Source: Orbilia blumenaviensis (taxonomy: Eukaryota > Ascomycota > Orbiliomycetes > Orbiliales > Orbiliaceae). From it: a DNA stretch of 64,000 nt. Numbering within the stretch: the stretch's first letter is position 1; the number at the start of each line of letters is the position of its first letter. Of this stretch, positions 11,635-23,793 are shown piece after piece. Position numbers and translations under genes: made by a program. Under the pieces are notes generated by a model that searched no databases, had not been told where the DNA came from, and was given only the letters and a program-made list of their open reading frames with translations. Where the stretch lies: assembly GCA_036872755.1 (NCBI GenBank), contig JAVHNS010000002.1:3782001-3846000 (forward strand), written 5' to 3'.

Positions 11635-13698
11635 TTACTTAGTCCTGCTTGATCTTTGCTTGCCTGTCATCTTAACTGTCTCTGTAACCTTCGAGATCGC
11701 CACCTCAACTGTCTTTTTTGCCCGCTTTGTGCGTGCGGGTTTAGCAGCATCTTCCACAATAATAGCGACAGGCTTTAAATCCAAGCCATCATCGCAATCC
11801 TCTTGTTCCTTTTCCAGTTTCACCTCAACAGCTGCCAAATTATTCTTCGAGGCCTTCCTCGAGACTTTCTTCAAAGGTGTTTCTTCTTTTTCTTCCAATT
11901 TAACTTTCTTCGATGTCCTCCTTCGTGCGCCAGATTTCTCCCCGTCAGATTGTGCTTCGCTCTTTTTCGCGCGAGCCCTCTTTTTAGGTTTCAGAGATTC
12001 TTCCATCCCTTCGGGCCAATACACCCTCCCTTCTGCCCCTCCCATGCTTATTTCATGTACATCGCTATTTCCATCTTCGCTTTGCTGATCCGTCCTCTCA
12101 TGCGGGATAACGTCCTTGATCCCTTCCCACCCATCGAGTCGAAACTTTCTCATAACCTCAAATACTGCCTGCTCTTTGTCTTTCGCTTCGATCATCAGAT
12201 CCATATCATTTTCGCAGGGTGGCAAATCCCAAACTCTCGGCGAATGTCTTCTCCTGTCCCTATCTGTAATGCTCCCCGCCCTAGGTTCGCTGTAATGCTG
12301 TTTCTGTTTGATACCCTTCTTAACCCACGTATCCTTAATTCTTTCACCATATACCTCCTTCACATCGTACGTCCCCTCTCTTAGTTTTCCGTGTACGATG
12401 TTATTGTGATGCCAATCCAGAACTAATGGAATTCCCAACTCCTCGCAAATATCGATCAAATCTTCGACGCTCCAGCAAACGTCATCATTTTCCAATACCA
12501 GCCTCGCCTTCACACTTTCTGACAAACGGGTGGTGTATACTGTTCTGAACCGGTCCAAGGTTGCAGCTTTGTCGCCGAATGTCCCTCCCATGTGAATAAT
12601 CATAACTGCATCTTTATCCGCCTGTCCAATTAATTGTAACCGATCAAGCAACTCGCAGTGGTAATTCAAATCCCTAATTGCGTTGTCTATGACTTCTTCC
12701 CTGGGACTTGCGAGCTGAGTGTACTGTCCAGGGTGCATCGTCAACCGATGACCATACTTCATAGCCAGTCTTCCTGCTTCTTTCAATGGCTCGGCGGCGT
12801 GTTCCAAATCGTAGCCGTATTTAGAGTGACTCGCGAATGGAAACATCTCGGAAGAAATGCGCAGGAACTTGATATTGTATTTTTCATTCCAACGGATGAG
12901 GTGGCCTAGGTCGGTAGCATTTTGGAACCCGAGTGTTTTCACATAGGCCAATCCACCACCAGGACCAGATTCCGTGTCGTGTTTATGTATTGTGTCGAGC
13001 CGGCAAGTGCGAGAGCAGAAAACTGGAGGGTTCGCTGATCGGAGATATGTATTCAAACAAGCCTGTGTATCCGGTTATAATATCATCTCTTGTTAACAAA
13101 CGATGTCAATAGCGTATAACACTTCCAGAGAACTTACAAATCCTAACCGGCCCTTGAAAGGTACAGGCCGGTACTCATCGTTAACAGCCGGGGGACGATT
13201 TCGCAGTTCTTCGTCGCTTCCTGCCATTTCTGGACTAAAAGAACCATCATCTACTAAGACTTTGGTTGCTTTTCGCTTCCTACCGGGTGGCTGCTTAGCC
13301 CTCGATACCTTCTCGACAACTTTCTTTGGTTTCGTTCTCCCAGTTGATTTGATTCTTTCCCCAGCCAATTCATCCTCGTCGATTTGCATAAAGCCTGGTG
13401 AAAAATCATCGTCTTCTATAGCTGTTGGTGATGCTCTCAGTGAGGTTTTGCCGTCGATAATATCGGAGTCTGGAGGCGATGGCAAGTCGACAGTATAGTT
13501 TGCCTTTGAAGAGAGAGTTCTTGCAGAACGGCGGACGCTTGGGGGAGCGCCGTTCATAGCTGCAGGTGACGAGAGCGTCTCAATTGTTTTTCGGCTTCGA
13601 GGCATGTTTCTATATTGTGAAGTAGTATAATTGCTAACCGTTGTTATCGATACCAATCGAGGTAGTGTTCGTGATTGTGATATTAATCGTGGTGTCAT
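11635..13698 (-). CDS. uve1: UV damage endonuclease Uve1/UVDE (two exons)
   Basis: Uve1 nicks DNA 5' to UV photoproducts and other distortions, starting excision repair independent of NER. Exon 1 is 13138-13698 and exon 2 is 11635-13062. The 75-bp intron (13063-13137) has donor GTAAGT and acceptor CAG, in phase 0, and joins KGRLGF to ACLNTYLRSANPP. Family motifs follow in order: MHPGQYTQL, IHMGGTFGDK, LENDDVCW, LVLDWHHNN, YSEPR and RRHSPRVWDLP. They supply the metal-binding His, Glu and Asp residues of the TIM-barrel. The N-terminal ~185 residues are basic and low-complexity, and the C-terminal ~150 are Lys/Arg-rich with NLS-like clusters. The start at 13698 is preferred over ATG 13761 because a TATAAAG lies between them. 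It gives MTPRLISQSRTLPRLV, which looks like a mitochondrial presequence. A further in-frame ATG at 13605 (MPRSRK) would omit it. Predicted length is 662 aa, close to fungal homologues. Confidence 0.93.
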
Positions 13699-13742
13699 AA
13701 GGAAAGCGCTGAATGACAGGAGCGAAGTATCGCACGCAGGAC

Positions 13743-13750
13743 CTTTATAT
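13743..13750 (-). promoter_or_regulatory. Probable TATA box of uve1
   Basis: On the minus strand the site reads ATATAAAG, about 45 bases upstream of the ATG at 13698. Its position makes the further-upstream ATG at 13761 unlikely to be transcribed and so supports the shorter start. Confidence 0.45.
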
Positions 13751-13761
13751 CGCCATAACAT

Positions 13762-14504
13762 ACTCGTCTTTCAAAACTCCAGAAAGGATTACCTCACCCC
13801 TGAATAGCAGCTCTGCAATTATGAAAAGAATGTATGGAAAGTTGGAGAGAGAAGGTTCGCAACGTCATGAGTACCCGCGTCGAAGTGGCGAGCGAGGAAC
13901 ACGCTTAAATTGGCCCGCGTTGAAGATCGATCGAGATCGGCCAGCAAGATCGGGAAGGTTGCACAAGTAAAACTCCAAAATCGGTAATGTGTTGTGTTGT
14001 TGACGCCGACTCGATTACGTTAAGATTCAACGATGGCCGTCGCCAACGAGGCTAGCCGTAGCTGAAACGCCTGGAACCAGCATGCGCATGCAGAAGTCGG
14101 AATTCTGGTTCCAGACCTCCAAAGTATTGTAAGTATTCACGTAGGTAGAAGGAACAAAAGGAGTGGAAATAGTAATCAAGGAATTGTAGTCCGATTTCTA
14201 CTAACTACGTTCCCTCTCGCAGATGTGCACCGAGGGACGACCCGAAGGGGTGATAAGGCCGAAATAACGACCAGTTCAAAGTGCCCATACATATTCATGG
14301 CGTTCAAAAATTGCAATGAAGAAAATCCGACAAATAACAAAACACCAGCTTCCCAGAAATTTCGAAAATAAGCTCGCCGACCCCATAGGCCAGTCCGTCC
14401 TAACTATGCGTGTAACGAGGGTAAAGAACAGTAAGCCGGGTATATCAAAGCAACTGTAATATCATAAAAAACTCCTGAACGTCCACCTTCATCAAATTTC
14501 TCGA
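13762..14504. other. Intergenic between two minus-strand genes
   Basis: Contains the upstream region of uve1 (left part) and the 3' flank of the phosphatase-like gene (right part). No gene recognised; the frame at 13713-13970 on + has no features. Confidence 0.5.
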
Positions 14505-16351
14505 TTAGAGTCTCGATTCCCAAGCTTTGAAATGTGCTTCTTGCGGGCTAGCTAACGGACTTGCTACTTTGGTTGCAACTGTTGAAGTAGTTCCGTAATC
14601 AAACTCATTGTCGTCTCCGAAGGCCCTTGGCATAGGCTGAGCTGTCGGGCTCAATGGTAATTCAATTTCGCTCTCTAGCTTCTCCTTCGGCTGGCTCCTC
14701 CCGATGCTGCTCATGTTGCTAAGAACACTGCCCCGTCTGCGGTCCCTCTTCACACCAACACCGAATACGAGGAAGGCAATTGCAGCTGCAATACCTACCA
14801 AGGCGAGCATGATAATTGCACCAATGACACCCGCAACAGCTGGTGCAAGACCGTTCCTCTGGCTTGAATTTTGCCCACCATTTGAACCAGACGGCGAGTT
14901 CACTGGCCCAGTAGCCTGACAAAAGTCCAATTTCGCGGAGCAGACGTTGCACCACTGCCCCAGGCTTGTAACAGCCACTTCGTCGAGCTTTTGTAAAAAG
15001 TCTGAATAAGGCATGCTGAATTCATCGCTGTCTTGATCAAATAGTGGCCAGTAGGTAAGTGTATCATCTACACTGGTACCATTCCGGAACCCAAATGCAA
15101 CTTTAAAGGTCTCCGGACTGATTATATGATCAGTATTGATCGTTTCATCGTCGGTATAAAGTTCAAAAACCATGCTTGACCCTAAATCCGGTAGCCCGAG
15201 GAAGTTGGAGCTTCGTGAGGGAAGGTTTGCAATCGCAAAGAAAGATAGCATGATATCGTAGCCACTGAGAACAAAATTAATTTTGTTCGCCCGGCCGCCT
15301 GGAGAGGATATTGAGGTGCGGAAATCGCGCGCGATTTTACCGGCAATGAGACGGCCGCCAACATCACGAAGATCTTTGGTTTGATCCGCAGCCACCCAGT
15401 TGGGGTTCAGTGAGGTAGTAGTATTGCCGTAAACATTGAATTGCAGGTGGTTGGCATAGGCGTGCAATTGATCAAAGTCCTCGTCGGACATCTCAAGGAG
15501 AGTGGAGTTACCGGCGGCACGGTTCTGACTGACATAATCGTACAATGAGTAGGCATAGTAGAATACCATGTGGTAATCCTCAAAGACGCCCGCGAAGTAT
15601 GGTTCATAGAGGGCTTCAAAGAATGGCTTTGATTCCTCTAGAACCTCCTTGTAGTCGTCCGTACTGTAATACTGTGCGGAAGATATTTTCTGGTTGGTGC
15701 ATTGCTGGAGGTTACCAGCAATCCAGATGGATTGGGGATCCGTGGAACGGTATGTAGTAATCGGGGCGTATTGGAAGCCTTGAAGGGGCCCATTCATGAA
15801 AGTAGAGTTATCAGCTGCGAGCATACTCTCGCCACTAGTAACACTGCTTTGCAGGTCGACGGGTTTGTAAAATCCTTGCATGAATGCCATTGCTAGGTAA
15901 TTTCTGTTAGATTCCTTTTTCTGCTAATTTCACTCGTTCTACAAGTGAACAATATACACATTTACAGATCATTTTTAAAGAGTTGGCGGAGGCATTGTAT
16001 AGATAGAAGCTTACCAGACTGGATAGAAAGGTCCATATTTGGTACCTCGGCGTTCATATACTCTGGGTTGAATATCTGCGACGTTCCATATATCTTCAAT
16101 GGACTGCCTTTCCTAAGATATTTGTTCCAATAGTATGCCCCGTCCGTATAGCACATTGTAGCGCCCTCAGCGCCAAATGAACCTCCCTGTGTGCCATCGG
16201 GTAAGATAAGTGACGTTCTGTCGCAGTGATTATGGAACATAAACACTGAGAGAAGGGTCCCATTGGACGCTATCGCGGGGGATCTGTTCGATTGTGCGTA
16301 TACTGTAGCGACCAACAGGCCCGAGCTTGCGATTAGGGATGATGCCTTCAT
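14505..16351 (-). CDS. Histidine-acid-phosphatase-like membrane protein, altered active site
   Basis: Exon 1 is 16015-16351 and exon 2 is 14505-15892. The 122-bp intron has donor GTAAGC and acceptor CTAG, joining SIQS to AMAFMQGFYKP. The product has 574 aa: signal peptide (about 1-19), a luminal/extracellular phosphatase-like domain (about 30-440), a membrane segment (about 470-495) and a cytoplasmic tail of about 80 residues. Similarity to branch-2 histidine phosphatases (phytase/acid phosphatase type) is visible in VFMFHNHCDRTS, AFMQGFYKP and the paired late cysteines. The RHGxR signature is NHCDR: the first Arg is Asn (codon 16229-16231) and Gly is Cys, while the nucleophile-position His is kept. 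The SGHD proton-donor motif is SGYD (Tyr codon 15258-15260). These changes predict weak or absent phosphatase activity. It may be a receptor or scaffold rather than an enzyme. Several N-glycosylation sequons are present. Confidence 0.8.
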
Positions 16352-19300
16352 CTTGCCACTTTGATACTATTTTTCTATATTTCTTCCTCTAGCTCTCTAC
16401 TTCATACGACTGAAATTACGTAGAAGTGGAAGTCAAGCTGGGGAATATAAATTAGAATACTGTTTCCCTCCTTCTCCTCCTCCTCAGTGTGCTGAGTTAC
16501 AGGCCGTTTGGGAACCGGCGCGGCTGAAGCAGAAGCAGAAAAAGGTGTTGCCGATAAGCAAATATGCTGTTTGTGGCGGGAACGAACGAGAAACCCCTCC
16601 TGGTTCCAATGCAATTCAAACCCCTCAGTTATCACAAGGAAAATAAAAAGCGAACAAGGTTGCACTTAGGGAATTAAATGAATTCTCGGGTTCTTCTGAG
16701 GGAGAGGAGAAAGGAAAGGAAGAGAGGAAAGAGCGACAGGAATGTAACTTCTAACGGGAAGATACCTCCGTTATAAACCACCATCTGGTCGGATGCAGGG
16801 CCGTGGTCGACGAGTTAACATGGTTTTACCTACTGCTCCTCTATCGACACGGATGCTCCGTTTGGCTTGAACGATCGCCGGCGATAGCTCCTCATATGCG
16901 CCGCTGCTGAGACTTCGCTGCTTGCTAACATCTTTTTTTTCGCTCGCAACATGCAGGACGCATTCCGTTATCGATGGATGCATGCCGTTTAACCTTTTTG
17001 GGCGCCAACTTGGGTGGGTTCGTGAAGGCCGCTACCACACCAAGTTAATAATTGTTGGTGGGCTATTCGAAAAAAAGCATAGTGCGGTCAAAACAGGATG
17101 CATTTTGTCGTAGGGAGCATATTCGGTCGAGTCGGTCGGTTACCAAGAAGGGGCGTCAGAAAGCGGGGCTGCTTGGGTTCCTTGGATATGGAGGATTATC
17201 GACGGCCTAGCCAGAAAGAAAGCCAACGCTGGTTTGCAAGTGTGGTAATTGAGCAACTACGGGCAGACGTGCTCCAGCCCGAAATGTGATCCATGTCCAT
17301 GTCCTTGCATGAAGGCATTTTCTGCACGGCTGGTCACACCATGAGCGTCACTACCTCTCACCGAAGTATATGCCGGTAGAAGGATACGGCTGACGAGTAC
17401 AGTGGGGACAAGTAGACAGTACGAATTGCAATACTTTTCCTGTGGATGTCAACGCAGCACAATGTAAGCTGCAAGGCAAAAGTACCCAGGTCAGTTAGCA
17501 ATATATGGCTTGTATTCTCCACCACTATCTTGATCGGGTCAGCTAGAATTTAGATGGCTGGTTATCAAACTTGTCCAAGTACCTATGGGTGGGAAGTTGG
17601 GTTGTGAGACCTTTGTCTCTTAACTCCGCTTGGTACACTACATGTATTCCATTAGACTCGGTCAGGATAGTTATAGGCTAACATCGGTCCAAACTGGGCG
17701 GGTAGCTAGTCCAGACGCCCGAACATCATTGTACTGACATTCTCACGATCACAGCTGAGTACCGAGATACGTGGGTACTATTTTGTTGCTTGTCTGTAAG
17801 GAATACTTGCAACAATCCCTCACCAACTAGGTTTTCGCTTAATACGTTGGAGTGTGACTGGCTTATCACACCCCGCTATTATCCCTACAAGTGCGACCTG
17901 TAAGCCGAATATTGTGCGGGGTTGTGATCACCGCTCGAGGTTCAATATTCCATAACACTCCTACTGTTTCTGCGGAAATTCACATCCAAATGTCGATTCC
18001 TTCCAACGGCAACATGCAGAAGTTCGAAGTGGAGAAATTTATACGCTTGACGTTTTCGCCAGCCCATGGCCAATCATATTAGGCCTCTCTAAGAAGTATC
18101 TTTATTCTAAATAGGCCCACGTCGTAACTAGCAGTATTCCTATATCTCAGACTCGAGTGGTCTCGTAAACCAACCTCACTCCAACGAAGTGTTCTGCTTT
18201 GTTGAGGCTGGCTTCCGAGACCAGACTGGAGCATATTCAACTATATAAATATATATATAGGTATTAATGGGGACCTAAGTAGTGCTCGTAACCCTCCTCG
18301 ATCAATCGTCTACTACAGGAGAATTAATATCACTGAAGCCGTATTAGCGAAACCAACATCCCCGCAAAATTTATACTATCGTTTATTTAACCTTCGATTG
18401 AGCTTCCTCCCAGCAGGATAGCGACTTCCTTAGCCCTTTCAATAGCAGGCATCATTAAGCGATAGCAGAGTGGCGCCATTAATTCCTATCAATGCTGTTG
18501 AATCGAAGAGCTTACTACACGTATATTTAGTACGGAGATATCGAATATCCGAAAATATATATAGGCGGTCACCGCACACTTGCGCAACCCCAATTATAGC
18601 TTCTAGTTCCCACACTTTCGAAGCTCGAGCGCTCCACCCAAGGAATATACTACGGTAGAAAGATCTTTAATCATTGGAACAATTGTTTTTTTATCTTTCT
18701 GTTAGATAGCTATAGCGCTACTTCACCGCTTTCCTGGCGTATAGGTATATTGTAGATGCGACGTCCGCATTGGTGGCCCCAAGTTGGATGGCACCCTATG
18801 GAATGTTCCGACCGATTCTTGAGCGACTGTAACTATATCCGGATTCCACGCCCATCGCCAAAGTGCGAAAAGAAACATATTAGGGGAACTAAACATTATT
18901 GAGCAGAGTTCTTCAAGTGACATCAGCTATGACTGTATCTCCTCTACTCCGTACACATGCGTACATACTTAAGTACTTTACCAACCCGCTTGTAATTTGT
19001 TAACTCACTAAATTTATAAACAAAATTTATGAAATCACAACCATCTGATGGCCCTTATGTAAAACACTTAGCGACCAGCCTATGATACAACCGGTATACC
19101 GCTCCTCCAAGTGTTAAATGATTTAGTAATTTTGATTTGATCCGGCACGAGTTAGGATGTTTTTCATATAGTCTATATAAATACATTTACTACTATAGGC
19201 CAGCGAAGGTTACCTGAATGCATCGAAAGATGTTAACGCACCATCTAGCCTCTGCAGCTCTACTAAGTGCTGGTTCCTGCGAAAGGCATGGCGACATATA

Positions 19301-19617
19301 TGATTTACGGAGCACAGCACGCATGCAATGCATGACAATATGGCGTGTACGTGTAGGACAGGACTAAAAATTGAACTGTCAAACGTACTATATAGGTAAT
19401 GCAACTAGTAGTTGCACTAGTTGTTACTGAAAGGCGGTGAGTATTATAGTTACCTAGGTATGTACAAATTATTACGCATAGCGTACATGGTTCCGGTGAG
19501 GAGTACAGGGGAGCCGATCAATATCAGAGTAAGTAACAAATTAATTTTACATGTAATTGCACACTCACGAACAGTATACTAAAAATTTTATGAAATACAC
19601 GGATTTTTGGGAGCATT
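16352..19617. other. Gene-poor region (3.3 kb)
   Basis: The left part holds the promoter of the phosphatase-like gene, including a purine-rich tract near 16695-16740. The rest has no recognisable coding sequence. An AT dinucleotide run lies near 18243-18260 and the imperfect palindrome at 18158-18223. TA steps look frequent, as expected of old mutated repeats, but this was judged by eye. Confidence 0.5.
18158..18223. repeat. Imperfect 66-bp palindrome of the dispersed motif
   Basis: The left arm begins TGGTCTCGTAAACCAACCTC and the right arm ends GAGGCTGGCTTCCGAGACCA, which is its near reverse complement. The centre carries CCAACGAAGTGTTCTGCTTT. It is an inverted pair of the motif found singly at 7641, 21464, 23774 and 38921. 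Confidence 0.65.
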
Positions 19618-20091
19618 CTAATCTCTGAGAGCTCTTTGTGCATTATATACGCTAACTATGCAAAATTTCTTTTGGCTGTAATGGTCATCTTGTTGGAAAA
19701 TCAAGGGTTCTGCCTTTGCCAAGACCGTTTGCCAGGTTCGCTTGGCAATGTTCGCGGTGTCGAGTTCGAACTCTCTGGTGCGCGGTTTCCCGTCGGAGTG
19801 AGTAGTCCTCCAGTATGGGCGTGCGTAAAGTTGGAGGGTATTTGTGAGGGTGGTAACACCGCAGCAGGCCTCTTCACCAGAGAGTGGCGTCAACACGATA
19901 GCACCTGTGGGCATTTGGGTACTGGTGAGTGGTAGGTTTGGACTTGAATCACCAATTTTTTTTTTGCAGATAAATTTTAGTTTTTTGGGGGTTGTTTGGA
20001 CGCAAAGGGAAGGTTTGTTAATAGACTTGGACAACGAGCGTGTTGCCGTGTTGCTGGAGAGAATAACAAATTGACAGTCTCTATGGGACAA
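19618..20091 (-). CDS. Doubtful ORF, 157 aa
   Basis: An open frame from ATG 20091 to 19618. It has no signal peptide, domain or membrane segment. It may be a chance frame: the opposite strand is also open over 19636-19935 and 19844-20074. It is listed because it lies 104 bases downstream of a more convincing minus-strand gene and has mixed, protein-like composition in its second half (about residues 60-157). Confidence 0.2.
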   Translation of the reverse strand: MSHRDCQFVILSSNTATRSLSKSINKPSLCVQTTPKKLKFICKKKIGDSSPNLPLTSTQMPTGAIVLTPLSGEEACCGVTTLTNTLQLYARPYWRTTHSDGKPRTREFELDTANIAKRTWQTVLAKAEPLIFQQDDHYSQKKFCIVSVYNAQRALRD

Positions 20092-20195
20092 CCAGATACA
20101 AGGTACACAAGTAAGTGGCCACAGTGATGAAAGTATTGACTCCCCTACTACCTCTTTTCTAATAAATACCTAAATAAAAATAAAATAATTCCATC

Positions 20196-20852
20196 TTAAT
20201 CTGTAGACATAGCTTCATCGACCAGCTGGCCGATCATAGCCTCCTCGCAATCATCATCCATCATATGTGTCATTGGGTCCTCGTTGGCAATATAACCATA
20301 GGCCTCTGGGCTTGGTGGGCGAATCCGGAGAGACAATGGCTGTAAGTCAATACCTTCAGCGGATATCTGAGTGTTGCCCTCTGCCGGTAATGGTTGTGGT
20401 GGAGGAGGGGTGTTTTTAAACTGAAGCCTGGGCGCGTACGGGGGCACTATTGGCGGCGAGGGTGGAAGTTGGGTTGGAATATTAAAGTACTGTCCTTTCG
20501 TCTTGAAAGAAATCTGCTCCTCATAGCGGCGCGGATCGTCATCTTCGTCCTCATACCCATCCTTATCTTCATCCTCCAGGCTATCACCAGAGCCCTGAGA
20601 CCGCCCTTTGAACCCTTGTGAAACCGACAGCGGGCCAGGGAATTCAACTGTCGCGCCTTGTAACTCGGCCTCCCAGCCTGTCTTCTCGACGCAGGCATAA
20701 AATGGCTGGTTGAAACGAGTGGGTTTGAAACATGGGCGCCCACTCGCCAGATTTGCGTCCTTCTGGTGTCGTAGCTCATCGACATAGAGTAGTGCCGCTT
20801 CTTGGGTGACCGTAGTCGGAACTGCATGTCCCTGTTCTGCCATATTTTTCAT
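20196..20852 (-). CDS. Acidic, proline-rich hypothetical protein, 218 aa
   Basis: Single frame from ATG 20852 (a second Met at codon 4 could also start it) to a stop at 20196. The N-terminal ~85 residues look folded and hold two cysteines. Then comes an Asp/Glu-rich stretch (about 93-108), a Pro-rich segment with LPPSPPIVPPYAP and TPPPPQPLP (about 128-155), and an acidic C-terminus. There is no signal peptide or membrane segment, so it is likely nuclear or cytosolic. I do not recognise the family. The Pro-rich and acidic runs suggest a protein-interaction or regulatory protein. Both flanks are gene-poor. Confidence 0.5.
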   Translation of the reverse strand: MKNMAEQGHAVPTTVTQEAALLYVDELRHQKDANLASGRPCFKPTRFNQPFYACVEKTGWEAELQGATVEFPGPLSVSQGFKGRSQGSGDSLEDEDKDGYEDEDDDPRRYEEQISFKTKGQYFNIPTQLPPSPPIVPPYAPRLQFKNTPPPPQPLPAEGNTQISAEGIDLQPLSLRIRPPSPEAYGYIANEDPMTHMMDDDCEEAMIGQLVDEAMSTD

Positions 20853-21463
20853 GGAATTGAATTCCGTAGATAACTTTTGTTCAACCTATCCGGAGTGTTA
20901 ATTAGCTTGCTAAACTAGGATTGAGATTGCGAAGGAGCCATCGGGACTAACATATGTAGGATCTACGAAGAACTTTAGGTACGAAACAGCGTATACTACC
21001 AGAACAAGACTTAATTCTAGCATCTTGTCGCTTTAGCTGGCTAATGGATGGCTACTACAGGCTTGCAGATAGGCGGTAAAATATATTGTAGGTCACCACC
21101 AGTATCCCGGGTTTAGATTTGATAGGTTATTGTGGTGAAGAGAACCGTATACGCTTTCGGAACTATAGGACAGTGCCGACAATACGGATATACAATATAA
21201 TACCCTAACGATGTAACTATTGTATGATTTTTATGAAAGACTGAGAACTAGATTTCCTGACCCATGCTACCGGCGCCGCACATATATACAAGTTGTTAAT
21301 AATTACCATGAGTAGCTACATATACATAAGTGTATTAATCATCAAAAAGGTTTGAATTGCGCGAGCGTTATACTTCGCCGTACCGCAAAACCAGAAAGGC
21401 GATTAATTGGAAATATTGGAAACCTCCAAGGTGGGGTTGCCATCCATGCCCCTCAGCATAACC

Positions 21464-21483
21464 TGGTCTCGTAAGCCGGCCTC
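21464..21483 (+). repeat. Dispersed motif copy
   Basis: Reads TGGTCTCGTAAGCCGGCCTC, 18 of 20 bases as in the consensus TGGTCTCGTAAACCAGCCTC. Confidence 0.5.
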
Positions 21484-23773
21484 GCATAACCGCATAACCG
21501 TGAATAATTGTGGTACATAGTCAGTCATTGGTTTCATAGCGTGCACAGATGTATTATATCTATCATGCAGGGTACAAAGATGAAGCAACCGCTCGAAGTC
21601 AAAAGAGCCAATGTTGCTAAGTAGCTAGTGGAGGTTTCACTAATACCGCAACCTTACTTGGTTGGAACATCCCGAGATATGGTTTTATAGCATCTACTTA
21701 GTAGCATACAACTGGCGCCATGGCATAACGCCCCAACCAAAGTTTATGCTCCTCCATTCAGGAAGGGCTCAAGAGCCCCCAAAAAACTTGTTTAATAAAA
21801 GAGGTAAAAGAGCTCAATTAAGAGTTTGCGGCGAAGTTATGGTTTCTACCCAAGCAATTTGAACCAATTCGAGTTTTATGATTATCCGGTCTGTCTATCT
21901 ATCGGTGCCTACGCCTCAAAATTACTGTAAAATAGTGCTCTGGCTTCTAAAGTATTTTCTGAAGGTATAGTCGTTGGAATGCTAGTACTGAGGTGGGCGC
22001 TAATTTTATATCTTTAAAGTTCTTGTACATCTGGGTTACCATAGCCTAGTAGCTATAATCCGACATACAAGAGGGAAATCTCAGACTCTCCAGTGATCTC
22101 TTAACTTGTGATCAATAAATAGTACCCCAATATTCATGGAACCAAAGGGGCTTACTCATACAACAGAACATACTTTTGTATTGGTATTCGACACGCTATC
22201 AACCCACTCACTAGCTGCAACTGAGAACACCGAAATTGCATGGTTCAAAATAAGTTTGCAACAAATGTTAATTCAAATACCCTTTCGATGATATGGAGCC
22301 AAACTTATAATGACTACTCTAATTAGAGGCTTTGAATATAAGACATGAGTTATCAGCGTCTTCTCAAGATTTTTTAATAAGATATTTTTATATTCTGTCG
22401 TTTTCCAGTGTCGTGAGATCTATCTTCAAGCTTAAGCAACACCACATATGATCTGAGGAAAGATAGTGTTTCTGGATCCGGTTCATCAACTTAAGTACTT
22501 CCCATTCGAATTAATACCACTCCAACGCCTAGAATGCAACTGTACCGCCTGCACCAAATAATTGCAATTATCCTGCTACCTTTATAATGTTATTTACGTT
22601 TTATACAACCCAAGGCCCCACGAAATGTACCCCTACCTAGTACCTACCCTAATAACTTTGTTGGTTTTCGGTATATGATACAGGTTACCAAAGCACATCT
22701 GGATATGCGGGCTTAACGCCTTTCCTAGATGTTGGAAACTGAGTTAGTACCAACATCTTGGCACTAACAAGAACGCAACCCTTGAACAAATCATCCGGTT
22801 TGTACTATGGCTTACCTGTTGGGTTTTCCTAAGCAATTGCGCAACAAAATTTAGCGTAGGATACGTTGTTATAGCTCCCAGTGTCCAATTTCAACTTGGA
22901 CTCGTTGAGGAATTCTTCTACTTGTTAAGTTGTGCTCTATCAATAGATCTATTGGGGCTATAATTAATTATCAGTATATTAATTTTACTAGAGACAATGC
23001 ATCGGATATCTATATTTAACAGTTCATTTCTCTACACTGACTTCAAAGATCTCACAAACAAATCGATTAAATCACGCATCACCGACATCCAATTCAAAGA
23101 TACGATGGATCAATAGATTATAAAATTATTAATCTTGGCCAATTGGGCATGCGTTTCTTAAGTCGGTGATGGCGACTCCATAGATATATTATGGAATTTA
23201 GCCAATTACCCAGACGATAACTGTTCGGTTGATAACCAAAAACCGACCCGCGCCGTCACCATATTTACCGTTCTGAACCTAAACTCACGATTTGGGTAAC
23301 CACCGGTGAACCACACCCACAAAATCTGATACCCAAACAATTGTACAATAGTTGCCGCTTTTTGAGCCTTCACATCTTAATTATCAACCCTGTCCTCGGA
23401 AACTCGGAGCCCTGGCTTGCTTCGCAAAAGTAACTGCCGCCAGAGCACTAGACTTCCGTAGCCGATATTTATGACGCCCGTGAACAAGAATTTGCCGGTT
23501 GGATCTAGGGATCTAATTTCTTGTATTACTACGATAGCACTTAAGAGAACTCTCTATATATAAGGGTGAAACTTAAATTGCATAATGAATGCATATACCC
23601 CAAAGTTCATAACCAATGTGTAAGTCTCAGGGTAGACGTAAGTAGCGTTATCACACTAGGAAGGCTTTATATGTAACTATGCCCCCACACGAAGAGTTAG
23701 AGCTGGAAGAAGTATCCGCATGACCATTCGTGTATAGTGACCATAAACTCGCTGTAGTAACGACCGCTTCGCG

Positions 23774-23793
23774 CAGGCTAGTTTACGAGACCA
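23774..23793 (-). repeat. Dispersed motif copy
   Basis: On the minus strand it reads TGGTCTCGTAAACTAGCCTG, 18 of 20 bases as in the consensus. Confidence 0.5.

Noticed and set aside
13699..13761. Upstream in-frame ATG of uve1 (MLWRYKGP)
   Set aside because: A TATAAAG element lies inside this segment, so transcription probably starts downstream. The ATG at 13698 fits better.
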